Shown here: piece by piece, positions 49,824-58,744 of the stretch
How positions within the stretch are numbered: the first letter of the stretch is position 1
Layout of the letters: each line of letters begins with the position of its first letter
NCBI RefSeq assembly: GCF_025137375.1
Contig: NZ_CP073720.1
Span: forward strand, 6,038,501-6,102,500
Source: Dactylosporangium fulvum
GTDB lineage: Bacteria; Actinomycetota; Actinomycetes; Mycobacteriales; Micromonosporaceae
Direction: 5' to 3'
DNA: 64,000 nt
Translations under genes and position numbers: made by a program
The notes under the pieces: model-generated
What the model saw: only the letters and a program-made list of their open reading frames with translations
What the model was told of the DNA's origin: nothing
The model's database searches: none

Positions 49824-50717
49824 TCAGGCCCGCCTTTCCGCCGGTCGATTGATGTCGGGTTGTTCGAGGTAGGCCAGCACGATCTCCTCCAGGCCGACCG
49901 GATGGGCCTCCCAGCGCGGATGCGTGGGCGCGCCGGCGGGGCGGCGGACGAGCAGGCTGCTGTGCCGCAGCCCGTGGGTCGCGTTGACCACGCCCTGGAC
50001 CTCGACCGCGTCGTCGCTGCGCGGGCCGGTGAGCAGCCGGTGCCCGGCGAGCAGGTCGTCGATGTCGCCGGCGAGGCGCACCCGGCCCTGGTGCAGCAGG
50101 ACCAGGTGGTCGCAGACCCGCTCCAGCTCGGTGACCACGTGGGACGAGAGCAGGACGGTGAGGTCGGTACCGGCGACCGCGTCGACGAGCGTCCGCATGA
50201 CCTCGCGGCGGGCCAGCGGGTCGAGGCTCGCCACCGGTTCGTCGAGCACCAGGATGCGGGGCTGCTTGGCCAGTGCGAGTGTGAGCGCGACCTGCGCCTG
50301 CTGCCCGCCGGACAGTGCGCCGGCCTTGCGGTCGAGCGGGATGTCGAGGTCGCGCAGCCGCCGCCGCGCACCGGCCCGGTCGAATCGGGGGTTCATCGCG
50401 TGCCCGAACCGGAGCATGTCGCTGACGCTGAAACCCTTGTACAGCGGGTGGTCCTGGGCCACGAACCCGACCCGGGCGAGCCCGGCGGGCCGGTCCATCC
50501 GGATCGGCCGGCCGAACATCGACACCATGCCCTCGGTCGGGCGGAGCAGGCCGATCGCCAGGTGCAGCAGCGTGGTCTTGCCGGCGCCGTTCGCCCCGAC
50601 CAGGCCGATGATCCGCCCCTGTGGCAGGTCGATGGTGCAGTCGCGCAGCGCCCAGGCGCGCCGCCCGTACCGCCGGCCCAGCCCGACGGCGCTGAGCGCG
50701 GGTGTCGCGTCGCTCAT
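49824..50717 (-). CDS. ABC transporter ATP-binding protein (YtrB/CcmA-like)
   Basis: A 297-residue ATPase. Walker A GANGAGKTT is near residues 42-50, the signature is LSGGQQAQ, Walker B ILVLDEPVASLDP and the switch histidine is in LLSSHVVTELERVCD. The FGHAMNPRFD sequence after the Q-loop is typical of the GntR-linked YtrB subfamily. A ~90-residue C-terminal extension follows the core. The ATG overlaps the gntR stop by four bases. With the permease it would export an unknown compound, in B. subtilis-like systems often in response to cell-wall antibiotics. Confidence 0.93.
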   Translation of the reverse strand: MSDATPALSAVGLGRRYGRRAWALRDCTIDLPQGRIIGLVGANGAGKTTLLHLAIGLLRPTEGMVSMFGRPIRMDRPAGLARVGFVAQDHPLYKGFSVSDMLRFGHAMNPRFDRAGARRRLRDLDIPLDRKAGALSGGQQAQVALTLALAKQPRILVLDEPVASLDPLARREVMRTLVDAVAGTDLTVLLSSHVVTELERVCDHLVLLHQGRVRLAGDIDDLLAGHRLLTGPRSDDAVEVQGVVNATHGLRHSSLLVRRPAGAPTHPRWEAHPVGLEEIVLAYLEQPDINRPAERRA

Positions 50718-51112
50718 GCCGCACCTGTCCGGGCGGCCTGGTCGTCGTCCAGCGCGGCGATGACCAGCGCGCGCACCTGCTCGTGGTCGAGCCCGGCCTC
50801 GTGCGCGGTCCGCAGCCAGCCGCGGATGCTGCGCGACAGCCGCGCGTACGTCGCGGCGGGAACCTGGTCGATGCTGCCGACCACGAAGGTGCCCTGACCG
50901 GCCCGGGGAGCGACGAGTCCGGCCCGTTCCAGTTCCCGGTAGGCCTTGGCAACCGTGTTCGGGTTCACGACCAGGGCGGCGGCTACCTCCCGGACCGGGG
51001 GCAGTTGGTCGCCGTCGGCGAGGTATCCGAGCAGGAGGCCGCGGCGCACCTGGTCGACGAGTTGCAGGTAGGTCGGCACGCCGGACCTGAGGTCCAGCCG
51101 GAAGGCGAACAT
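50714..51112 (-). CDS. GntR family regulator, YtrA subfamily
   Basis: A 132-residue regulator. The winged helix GVPTYLQLVDQVRRGLLLGYLADGDQLPPVREVAAALVVNPNTVAKAYRELERAGLVAPRAGQGTFVV is typical of GntR. The short ~45-residue helical tail marks the YtrA subfamily, which lacks a large ligand domain. It is first in an operon with the ABC ATPase and permease (4-bp overlap). A GTGTA/TACAC dyad just upstream is its probable operator, implying autorepression. Confidence 0.93.
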   Translation of the reverse strand: MFAFRLDLRSGVPTYLQLVDQVRRGLLLGYLADGDQLPPVREVAAALVVNPNTVAKAYRELERAGLVAPRAGQGTFVVGSIDQVPAATYARLSRSIRGWLRTAHEAGLDHEQVRALVIAALDDDQAARTGAA

Positions 51113-51130
51113 CGCACCATCTCCGCATCG

Positions 51131-51160
51131 CGTGTATGTGTACTAGGACAGTAATACACG
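51131..51160. promoter_or_regulatory. GTGTA/TACAC dyad, candidate YtrA-type operator
   Basis: CGTGTAT (51131-51137) and ATACACG (51154-51160) are perfect arms with a 16-bp spacer; a second GTGTA lies at 51138-51142. YtrA-type GntR proteins bind GTGTA...TACAC dyads. The site is 19 bp upstream of the gntR start. Confidence 0.7.
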
Positions 51161-51587
51161 ATGCCGGCGCGCCATGTCCGCGTCCCGGACTGTCTCCAGG
51201 AGACTGACCGGCAGATCGGGATCGCGACGCAACCATCCGCCGTCCCGTCCGCCGGCGCTGCGCGGCACGACTTCGGTGCGGGCCGCACATCGGGGCACTC
51301 ACCGCCGGCGCCACCGAACTGGAAGACGCACTGCCGGACATCGCCGACCAGCGAAAATCTCGGACCACCGGTGCGCCGCGACGCCGCGGTTCCAGGGATG
51401 CCCGCCAATGCGTGCCCGCAACCATCGCGCGCCGGACCGAACCTGTAGCGACGCTACCGCAGTCTTTGGCGCCGATTTGGCCACGTTGACGCTCACCGAA
51501 CGGCATGCAAGGCCGATGCTTCTGGTCAGCGATATACATCGGCACGTTCGAGACAGCACCCGGACCGGCCTCCTCGCGAGGCAGGGA
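51161..51587. other. Intergenic stretch without a supported gene
   Basis: About 430 bp between the gntR operator and the LuxR remnant. Open frames exist on both strands but have Arg/Pro-rich composition and no ribosome site. I see no repeat, terminator or RNA gene here. It may be the eroded 5' part of the LuxR-like gene that follows. Confidence 0.5.
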
Positions 51588-51815
51588 ATGCATAAGACTT
51601 TGCGACGCCAGTTCGAACGGTTACTCACCGGCCGCCTCAAGACCATCGTCGTACTCGTCTCCCCGGACAAAACCGAAGACGACCGCCGAATCCTCATCAG
51701 CCCCAACAAAATCCTGACCGAAATCAACGCCAAAATCCTCGAAGGCGTCGCCACCGGGATACCCACCGTCCAACTCGCCGCCCGCCTCTACCTACCGGAG
51801 TACGTCCGGCACTGA
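51588..51815 (+). pseudogene. Remnant of a LuxR-type HTH regulator
   Basis: The 75-residue frame ends KILEGVATGIPTVQLAARLYLPEYVRH before a stop. The EGVATG-TVQLAARLYL part matches the first two helices of a LuxR-type HTH found in actinobacterial regulators, where it normally continues into SRQGVEYHV-type recognition helix. Here the recognition helix is missing. The stretch LKTIVVLVSPDKTEDDRRILISPNK upstream has no clear match. The region is less GC-rich than its surroundings. A decayed gene is the best reading, with modest certainty. Confidence 0.4.
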
Positions 51816-51960
51816 AGCGCCGCAGACGATCGAGCCGGCCCATTTCGCCGCCGCCACCGGCCCGGCTGGACAACCGATCCTCCGGCACGTACATATGACC
51901 TGATGTCGATTCCATGGGACGCTCCCGGATCGGAAACCGCGGGTAATCCCGCGAACACCG

Positions 51961-54204
51961 ATGGGTGAGCAAGCCCCGTTCGGCCGAATGGTGGCGGCGC
52001 ACCGGCGGAGGCTCGGCCTGACGCAAGAGGATCTCGCGACGGCCACCGGCTTGAGCGTGCGCAGCATCCGGGACGTGGAGAACGGCCGGGTGGTCCGTCC
52101 CCGCCCGTCGACGGTCCGGCTGCTGGCGGACGCCTTCGACCTGTCGGCCGACGACCGGAGCTCCTTCATCCGCGCCGCCGGCCCCGACCCGTCGGGCCTG
52201 CCGAAAGAGCGGCCGCGGCAACTGCCGCTCGCGGTGCCCCAGTTCGTCGGCCGCCACGCGGAACTCGCCGTTCTGGACGCCTGCCTCGACGAGCAGGTGG
52301 CCAGGCCGTCGGTGGTCGTCTTCGCGGTGTCCGGCATGCCGGGCATCGGCAAGACCTCGTTGGCACTGCACTGGGCGCACCGGGTCGCCGACAGGTTCCC
52401 CGGCGGCCAGCTCTACGTGAACCTCCGCGGCTACGACGCGATGGACGCGGTGGAACCGGCCGATGCGCTGCGCGGCTTCATCGAGGCCCTCGGCGTGCAG
52501 CCCAACCGGATACCCGCCGACGTGGAGGGCCGGACGGGGCTCTACCGAAGCCTGCTGGCCCACCGCCGGATGCTGGTGGTGGTCGACAACGCACGAGACT
52601 CCGCACAGGTGCGGCCGCTGCTGCCCGGCACCGGCGGCTGCGTGGTCGTGGTGACCAGCCGGGACAGGCTCTCCGACCTGATCGCGGCGGAGTGCGCCCA
52701 ACCGCTGAACCTGAACGTCCTCACCGACGACGAGTCGATGAGCCTGCTCGCCGCCCGGCTCGGTGCCCGACGGCTCGCCGCCGAACCGGTCGCGGCCGCG
52801 GACATCATCAGTGCCACCGGCAGGCTTCCGCTCGCACTGTCGATCGTGGCGGCGCACGCCGCCGTCCACCCCGGGTTCCCGCTCGACGCGATCGCCGCGG
52901 GGTTGCACGCAGACGACGCGAGGCTGGACGCGTTGGCGGACGGCGACGTGCGCGCCGCCTTCTCCTGGTCGTACCTCGCGCTGAGCCGGCCCGCGGCACG
53001 GCTGTTCCGGCTGCTGGGGCTGCATCCCGGGCCGGACCTGACCGTGGGCGCCGCCGCCGCCCTCCTCGGCCGGTCACCGGCGGACGTCACGCCGCTGCTG
53101 AGAGAGCTGACCCGGCTGCATCTGCTGACCGAGCACGTGCCGGGCCGGTACACCTTTCATGATCTGCTGCGAGCGTACGCGGCGGAACTGACCCGGTCGT
53201 CGGAGCCGGCCGACGAGCGGCGGGCCGCCCTCCACCGGCTGTTCGACCATTATCTGCACAGTGCGTATCCGGCGGCCGTGTCGCTCCAGCCGCAATGGAC
53301 CACGATCGACCCGGTCGAACCGTTACCGTCGAACGCCAGCTCGCCGGCGCGGGGCCACGACGAGGCGCTCGCCTGGTTCGCGGCGGAGCACCAGGTGCTG
53401 GTGCGCGCCGTCCGGCAGGCCGCCGAGACGGGCTTCGACGCGTACGCCTGGCAGCTCGCGTGGACGCTCACCACGTTCTTCGCACCGCGCGGTCTCTGGC
53501 ACGACCAGTTCGTGGTCCAGCAGTCCGCGCTCGCCGCGGCGGAGCGCAGCGACGACCTCGCCGGGCAGGCCATCGCCAACCGGATGCTGTCGCGTGCCGA
53601 AACCCGCCTCGGCGACCTGGACAACGCCGAGGCCCGGCTCCGGCGTGCGCTGGACCTGTACGGACGCCTCGGCGACCCGGCCAATCAGGCGCAGACGCTG
53701 CACAATCACGCAGAACTCTGCTACATGCGCGGCCGGCCGGACGAAGGACTTGTGCACGGCTACGAGGCGCTACGGCTCTACAGGCTGGCCGGCAACCGCG
53801 CGGGCGAGGCGCGAACCCTCAACGCGATCGGCTGGCTGCACGCCGCGACCGGCGACTACCACCAGGCCATCACAAGCTGCGCCGACGCGCTCGCGCAGCA
53901 ACGCGCGAGCGACGACCGCAACGGTCAGGCGGCGACGCTGGACAGCCTCGGCTTCGCGTACTACCGCCTCGGCGAGCACAAGCGCGCAGCCGACTGCTAC
54001 GAACAGGCCATCCAGCTCTTCCGCGACTCCGCGGACCGCTACCACGAGGCGGAGACCCTCCTGCGGCTCGGCGAGGTCCGCGAAGCGATGGCCGACACCG
54101 CCGAAGCCGCCGACGCGTGGCGGCGTGCCGCCCGCATCTTCGACGACCTCGGCGATCCGGCGGCCGAGGACACCCGGCGCCGGCTGGCGCGGCTGTCGCG
54201 CTGA
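51961..54204 (+). CDS. XRE-NB-ARC-TPR regulator (STAND NTPase, AfsR-like)
   Basis: A 747-residue multi-domain regulator. An XRE helix-turn-helix covers ~8-70 (FGRMVAAHRRRLGLTQEDLATATGLSVRSIRDVENG). The NB-ARC NTPase runs from ~95 to 400, with Walker A GMPGIGKT at 125-132, Walker B RMLVVVDNA near 203-211 and the GLPL-like RLPLAL motif. From ~480 to the end lie TPR-like repeats (RLGDLDNAEARLRRALDLYGRLGDPANQAQTLHN). STAND proteins act as ligand-gated switches, in actinomycetes often for secondary metabolism. It is a solitary gene without a clear ribosome site. No target or neighbour cluster is evident. Confidence 0.9.
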   Translation: MGEQAPFGRMVAAHRRRLGLTQEDLATATGLSVRSIRDVENGRVVRPRPSTVRLLADAFDLSADDRSSFIRAAGPDPSGLPKERPRQLPLAVPQFVGRHAELAVLDACLDEQVARPSVVVFAVSGMPGIGKTSLALHWAHRVADRFPGGQLYVNLRGYDAMDAVEPADALRGFIEALGVQPNRIPADVEGRTGLYRSLLAHRRMLVVVDNARDSAQVRPLLPGTGGCVVVVTSRDRLSDLIAAECAQPLNLNVLTDDESMSLLAARLGARRLAAEPVAAADIISATGRLPLALSIVAAHAAVHPGFPLDAIAAGLHADDARLDALADGDVRAAFSWSYLALSRPAARLFRLLGLHPGPDLTVGAAAALLGRSPADVTPLLRELTRLHLLTEHVPGRYTFHDLLRAYAAELTRSSEPADERRAALHRLFDHYLHSAYPAAVSLQPQWTTIDPVEPLPSNASSPARGHDEALAWFAAEHQVLVRAVRQAAETGFDAYAWQLAWTLTTFFAPRGLWHDQFVVQQSALAAAERSDDLAGQAIANRMLSRAETRLGDLDNAEARLRRALDLYGRLGDPANQAQTLHNHAELCYMRGRPDEGLVHGYEALRLYRLAGNRAGEARTLNAIGWLHAATGDYHQAITSCADALAQQRASDDRNGQAATLDSLGFAYYRLGEHKRAADCYEQAIQLFRDSADRYHEAETLLRLGEVREAMADTAEAADAWRRAARIFDDLGDPAAEDTRRRLARLSR

Positions 54205-54341
54205 GGGCTGCGGCAGCCGAGTCCGCACCGGCCGGAGGCCGGCAGGGCACGCGCGTGCCGGCGACGTGCCGCACCGACCTCGCCGATGGAAGTTTCAACG
54301 CCCGGAGCGCGCCGCTGCTGACCGCCCGGTCGCCGACCGGC

Positions 54342-54884
54342 TCAGCGTGGTGCGCGGTACTTGATGCCGAGCCTGGGCCGGGCGAGCGCCGCCACCGGTG
54401 CGTCGCTCCCCGACAGCCAGCCGAGCCAGGCCTCCCGGCCGCCGGCCTGCAGGCCCAGGCCGGCGCCGCGAGGCAGCGGGCCGGTGCCGGTCCGCAGCTT
54501 GTAGAGGTGACCGCCACGGGCCGGGACGGCGCGCAACTCCTCGATGTCCAGCCAGCCGACCGTCGTGGCGCGGTCGCCGGAGCGCAGCACCACCCCGCTC
54601 CCGGTGAGCTCGGTGCGGCCCGTCAACCAGCGCCGCTCGGCCAGGACCAGAACGATCGCCGACACCGTCGCCGACCCGGCCGTCACCGCCCACAGCCAGC
54701 CCAGGCCGGTGCTGAGCGCGGCCAGGAAGTCCGGGAGACCCTCGCTGCGCGTCAGCACCGCGAACCGCTCGACGCCGAGGACCGCGATCGTGATGAAGAA
54801 CGCCAGCAGGACGATGGGCCCGGTGTGGGTGCGATGCAGCACCCGCGAGCGCCGCAGCACGAGTGGCGGATCGTCCTGGGCCAT
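54342..54884 (-). CDS. Membrane protein with a PH-like cytoplasmic domain
   Basis: A 180-residue protein with two N-terminal helices (GPIVLLAFFITIAVLGVERFAVL; LGWLWAVTAGSATVSAIVLVLAE). The C-terminal ~75 residues have a strand-rich pattern (RTELTGSGVVLRSGDRATTVGWLDIEELRAVP) like the bacterial PH (bPH) domains found after two helices. The function is unknown. It converges with the STAND gene. No operon partner is evident. Confidence 0.75.
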   Translation of the reverse strand: MAQDDPPLVLRRSRVLHRTHTGPIVLLAFFITIAVLGVERFAVLTRSEGLPDFLAALSTGLGWLWAVTAGSATVSAIVLVLAERRWLTGRTELTGSGVVLRSGDRATTVGWLDIEELRAVPARGGHLYKLRTGTGPLPRGAGLGLQAGGREAWLGWLSGSDAPVAALARPRLGIKYRAPR

Positions 54885-55140
54885 CGATCATCCCCCCGTG
54901 TCGAGGCAGCAGGGCGACTGTACCTGCCCCCGGCCCGTGCCGGGCGTCGGAGCAGTGGGCGGCATTGTGCCCGGTCGCGGCCGTCGCGCCGGTCGGCGGC
55001 CAGTCGCCGGTGAGGGGCGAATCCATACGCCGGGCGCCGGTTTCTTGACGGTGAGGCACGGCGAAGTGCCCGGTAATCGTGGTGCCACCGGCGGTCAGGC
55101 CTGCGGCTGATGCCTCGCGGCCGTGTCGCGGATGTGAACG

Positions 55141-55419
55141 TCAGCTGATCAGGGCACGGACCAGCACGATCGCCAGGAACACGACGATGAACGACAGGTC
55201 GATCGCAACCGACCTGAACCGCACGGGTGGCAACACCCGGCGGACCGGGGCGAGGACCGGCTCGGTGACGGCGTGCACCCCCGAGGACAGCCGCGACCGG
55301 ATCGACGTGGACGGCGCCGGGCCGGCCAGCGCCACGCTCCAGTCCAGCACCGCGCGGGCGATGAGCAGCAGCTGCGCGACGAGCAGCAGCAGGCTCACGA
55401 CGCCGAGGATCGATTGCAT
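55141..55419 (-). CDS. YggT family protein
   Basis: A 92-residue membrane protein: MQSILGVVSLLLLVAQLLLIARAVLDW, then a loop with VHAVTEPVLAPVRRVLPPVRF and a second helix (DLSFIVVFLAIVLVRALI). The TEPVLAPVRRxLPP motif defines YggT. In actinobacteria yggT usually lies in the division cluster beside sepF and wag31; here it stands alone, so it may be a second copy. The role is unknown but possibly linked to osmotic balance or division. Confidence 0.9.
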   Translation of the reverse strand: MQSILGVVSLLLLVAQLLLIARAVLDWSVALAGPAPSTSIRSRLSSGVHAVTEPVLAPVRRVLPPVRFRSVAIDLSFIVVFLAIVLVRALIS

Positions 55420-55543
55420 GCGGTACCTCCAGTAGCCCGGACGGGACGTGCATCAACTGTGCGTCAGATTGTTGTGAATCAGCTGAGCAACAGGTGCGCG
55501 TTTGGTCACAGACCGCTGATAGCGCCGCCGAGCGTCCCGGAGG

Positions 55544-55963
55544 CTAGACGATCGCGATGTCCCGGACCCCGACGAGCCGTTCGATCCGCAACCGGCACAA
55601 CAGACTGCCGGCCGTGCTGTTGATCTGGCCGTACTTCTCCGCCTCCCCCGCCGGCACGTACCGTTCGGCGATCCGGGTCGCCCAGTTCACCAGGTCCGGC
55701 GGGTCCTCGACGAGCGACACCCCGCCGCGGACGGTCACGAAGTGGTACGGGAACTCCTCCACGTCCACGGTGAGCGCCGCCTTCGGGTTGGCCCGCAGAT
55801 GACGACCCTTCACCGAGGTGGTGCCGGTGCTGAAGACCAGGTCGCGGCCGTCGATGACAAACCAGATCGGCGCCACGTGCGGGTCGGCCGACGGGCCGGC
55901 CGTGGCCAGCTTGCCGGTGTGGGTGCCTTCCGCCAGGAAGGCGATGGCTTCGGCCTCGGTCAT
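55544..55963 (-). CDS. PPOX-class (pyridoxamine 5'-phosphate oxidase fold) flavin/F420 protein
   Basis: A 139-residue split-barrel protein. MTEAEAIAFLAEGTHTGKLATAGPSADPHVAPIWFVIDGRDLVFSTGTTSVKGRHLRANPKAALTVD shows the PPOX fold with the APIWFVIDG strand and the KGRHLRANP cofactor-phosphate site. This subgroup commonly uses F420 in actinobacteria. The substrate is unknown. ATG 55963 is chosen; GTG 55972 is possible. A DoxX-like gene lies just upstream on the same strand. Confidence 0.88.
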   Translation of the reverse strand: MTEAEAIAFLAEGTHTGKLATAGPSADPHVAPIWFVIDGRDLVFSTGTTSVKGRHLRANPKAALTVDVEEFPYHFVTVRGGVSLVEDPPDLVNWATRIAERYVPAGEAEKYGQINSTAGSLLCRLRIERLVGVRDIAIV

Positions 55964-56028
55964 CGTTGCCACACCTGAAGTCTTCCGCGCCCGGCGGCCG
56001 GGGCCGGATGAGCACCGGCATGATCCGC

Positions 56029-56469
56029 TCAGCGCAGCCGGCGGCCGTCCTCCTCCGCCAGCGTCTCGTCGACGAGCATGCCGAGCCCCGAACCCAGCAT
56101 CCACACGTCCTTGACCAGCGCGATACCCTGCTCGGTCGGCCGGAGGCCACCCTTCTGACGCATGCCGGGAGTCCGCAGGTAGAGGCCGACCAGCCCGGCC
56201 GAGAACGCGGTCAGCCCGCCGGCCGCGACCAGGGTCGGCACGACCGGCAGCAGCAACGCGGTGCCGAGCGCGATCTCGGTCGCCGACAGCATCCGCACGA
56301 ACGTCTTGGGCGGGATCCGCGCCAGGAACGGGTAGGTGGTCTTGGCCATCCCGTGCAACGCCGCGGCGGTGTCGTCGTCCGCGTGGCGCTTGCCGAGTCC
56401 CGAGTTGAGGATGACGAGCCCGGTAGCCGCACGTGGCGGAAGGTGACGGAGCTTCACTGACCCGAACAT
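56029..56469 (-). CDS. DoxX-like membrane protein
   Basis: A 146-residue protein with four hydrophobic segments. LPPRAATGLVILNSGLGKRHADDDTAAALHGMAKTTYPFLARI starts it, followed by MLSATEIALGTALLLPVVPTLVAAGGLTAFSAGLVGLYLRTPGM and QGIALVKDVWMLGSGLGML. The SATEIALGxALLLP helix and KDVWMLGSGL fit DoxX-type quinone-linked or stress membrane proteins. ATG 56469 gives a sensible N-terminus; the frame extends to 56535 with an Arg-rich stretch. It lies 65 bp upstream of the PPOX gene. Confidence 0.8.
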   Translation of the reverse strand: MFGSVKLRHLPPRAATGLVILNSGLGKRHADDDTAAALHGMAKTTYPFLARIPPKTFVRMLSATEIALGTALLLPVVPTLVAAGGLTAFSAGLVGLYLRTPGMRQKGGLRPTEQGIALVKDVWMLGSGLGMLVDETLAEEDGRRLR

Positions 56470-56503
56470 CCGGTCCCACTGCCCCGCCCCGGCGGCTTCA
56501 CTC

Positions 56504-57817
56504 CTACCTCCGGGCCGTCTGCGGCTCCTCACCACGGTCGACGGCGGGTCCGGCCTCCGCCGCGGCCATCGGTGCCACGTCCGCCTTCGGGGCCGTGGGG
56601 TCGCCGCTCCAGACCGCGGCTCTCCTGGGGCTCACGATCACGGGCACGGTCACCGCGCGGCGGGACCGGCGCGGTGTCCAGTCCTTGTACCGCATGGCGC
56701 GTTTCTCGACGAGGTGCCAGGACAGCATCCCGGCCGCGACCGCAGCGACCAGCGACAGCGCGGTGAACGGCAGGTAGCCCCACCGGTTCAGGCCGAAGCT
56801 GGCGAAGAGCTGCTGCCCGATGAAGCCGTAGATGTAGATGCCGTACGAGTAGTCGTTGCGCCGCCCGACCCCGCGGAACATCCGCGGCAGCCGCACGCCG
56901 GCCCACACCAGCAGATACACGAGTGCCGGGAAGCCCACCACGAAGAAGCCGCCCGCCAGCAGCGACACCACCAGCAGCACGGCGGAGGCGACGCCGAGGA
57001 CGTCGTGCACCGGGATCCGCTCGCGGTACAGCTCCAGCGTCGCCCCGGCCAGGAACAGGAAGCCCAGGTAGATCAGCCAGTGTGGGAACACCTCCCCGAT
57101 CAGCGGCAGGTTGACCATGCCGTAGTGCGCCGTGGGCGGGCCCACCAGCTCACGGCCCTGCACCTGGTCGGCGACGATCAGGCCGTACAGCACCAGGGCC
57201 GTGACCGGCACCAGCCACCGCCGCCGGCGCAGCACCGCGGTGACGGCGAGCAACCCGGTCACCGCGTAGCAGATCACCTCGTACACCAGCGACCACAACG
57301 CGCCGTCGAAGACGCTCGAGCCGATCTGCCGGCCCCACGGTGTGCTCTCGGCGAGGAGGTCCTGGATGCCGAACTGGCGGACGCCGACGAACCAGTTCGC
57401 CAACACGTACCGCACCGGCCCCCGCGGCCCGTCGAAGAACCCGGCCAGGCTCCCCCGCTCGTGCCACGCCACCACCGGCGCGACCACGAACGCCGTCACC
57501 AGCAGGCACACCCACAACCCCGGCAGGATCCGCAACGCCCGGTGCCACACGAACCGCACCAGCGACGCCCGCCGCGCACTCCTCGTGATCAGCAGGCCCG
57601 ACAGCACGAAGAACCCGAACACGGCGAAGGTCCCGACGTTCGTCTGGCCGCGGAACGCCGTCAGCCCCAGGTCCTCCCAGCCGAATCCCAGTGACGTCGC
57701 GTGCGCGACCACCACCGACAGGGCCAGTCCCAGCCGGACCGCCCCGAACCCGTTGTCCCGCCCGTCGAACACACCCGCCAACCGGCCCCGCAGGCCGAAC
57801 CGCCACAGCTTTCGCAT
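56504..57817 (-). CDS. Acyltransferase family 3 membrane protein (OafA/YrhL-like)
   Basis: A 437-residue integral membrane acyltransferase with ten or eleven helices. The first helix carries the conserved His39 (SVVVAHATSLG). FGFFVLSGLLITRS, LRILPGLWVCLL and ALWSLVYEVICYAVTG are the other family signatures, and DYSYGIYIYGFIGQQ marks the last block. Members move acyl groups onto extracellular sugars or peptidoglycan. The C-terminal ~50 residues are disordered and Ala/Pro-rich. No sugar-polymer genes are adjacent, so the acceptor is unknown. Confidence 0.92.
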   Translation of the reverse strand: MRKLWRFGLRGRLAGVFDGRDNGFGAVRLGLALSVVVAHATSLGFGWEDLGLTAFRGQTNVGTFAVFGFFVLSGLLITRSARRASLVRFVWHRALRILPGLWVCLLVTAFVVAPVVAWHERGSLAGFFDGPRGPVRYVLANWFVGVRQFGIQDLLAESTPWGRQIGSSVFDGALWSLVYEVICYAVTGLLAVTAVLRRRRWLVPVTALVLYGLIVADQVQGRELVGPPTAHYGMVNLPLIGEVFPHWLIYLGFLFLAGATLELYRERIPVHDVLGVASAVLLVVSLLAGGFFVVGFPALVYLLVWAGVRLPRMFRGVGRRNDYSYGIYIYGFIGQQLFASFGLNRWGYLPFTALSLVAAVAAGMLSWHLVEKRAMRYKDWTPRRSRRAVTVPVIVSPRRAAVWSGDPTAPKADVAPMAAAEAGPAVDRGEEPQTARR

Positions 57818-58003
57818 GCAAGATCATTTCTTTGAGAGGTATCTGGACAAGCGCCATCACCCGGCACGGACCCCGGACAGGTCGGGCCGTCGGCGCTTCC
57901 GGCGACGGACACCAGGCGTCGCACCGGGCACGGCGGAACGCCGGCAGGGCACGCGGAACCGTGACCTGTCGCGGGAAGGCCGGAAACGAGGGACGTGCGG
58001 GGG

Positions 58004-58378
58004 TCAGCGCCGCCAGGTCTGCAGCTGTGCGCGGCTCAGGACAGGCCGCGCCACCCCGGCGCCACACCCCTCGGCGGGCTGTGCGTCCGTGAGGGACGAG
58101 TCGCCGACCACGACCCGGACCTGTTGCGCCCCCGGCGCCGACGAGAACCGGACCTCGATCGCCGGCTCACGCTCGGCGCAGTGCGGCGACTCGGGCGAAT
58201 GCGCCTCGGCAGCGGCATCCGCCGAAACGACGTGCGCGGCCGTGGTCGTCGCACCGTCGACGCAGTGCGGGAACATTCCCGGAACGGCCCACATGAACAC
58301 CGCGAGCGCCATGAAGACGACGAACAGTGCGCGCAGGACGACGGGACGGACCTGGTCGCCATCGCGCAACGTCCGCAT
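58004..58378 (-). CDS. Small exported or membrane-anchored protein, unknown
   Basis: A 124-residue protein with one hydrophobic segment near the N-terminus (VVLRALFVVFMALAVFMWAVPGMF) followed by a soluble domain holding three Cys (PHCVDGA; SPHCAERE; EGCGAGVARP). The segment may be an uncleaved anchor or a signal peptide. The soluble part has a beta-like stretch (AIEVRFSSAPGAQQVRVVVGDSS). I do not recognise the family. It is a lone gene between the acyltransferase and the cupin. Confidence 0.65.
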   Translation of the reverse strand: MRTLRDGDQVRPVVLRALFVVFMALAVFMWAVPGMFPHCVDGATTTAAHVVSADAAAEAHSPESPHCAEREPAIEVRFSSAPGAQQVRVVVGDSSLTDAQPAEGCGAGVARPVLSRAQLQTWRR

Positions 58379-58384
58379 CCCCAC

Positions 58385-58744
58385 CGCCCCTCATGCCGTG
58401 ACCGCCTCAGAAAACTTACTACGGCGAACCATAGGAGAACGGCGAAATGCCGATGGCGGGTCACCAACAAGCGGTTAATTCCGGGTGGTCGCCGCTCAGT
58501 TCGGCCGTACAAATCTCCTATGTGACTTAGGAGAGGATTCGGCACCCGCCGGTGATGCCGAGAAATTTCCGGAAGGTCCGATATCCGGGAAAAGTCCGCC
58601 GCCGTTCGTGCCGGTGGCGGGAGAGACTTGTTCCGGCACCATCGAGCGGCCCGCCGTCGCCGGCGAGGTCACCGCATGGTCCGCGCAACGCCGCCGGTCC
58701 GGGAACGGATCGGCACCGCGCCCGGACCGGTGCGTCCGCGAGGT
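58385..58744. other. Intergenic stretch without a supported gene
   Basis: About 360 bp between the small Cys protein (start 58378) and the end of the cupin gene. It is less GC-rich around 58400-58620 (for example TTAATTCC and AAATTTCC). No open frame with a ribosome site is convincing. TCCTATGTGACTTAGGA near 58516 is a partial palindrome that could be a promoter element. Otherwise I see nothing. Confidence 0.5.
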
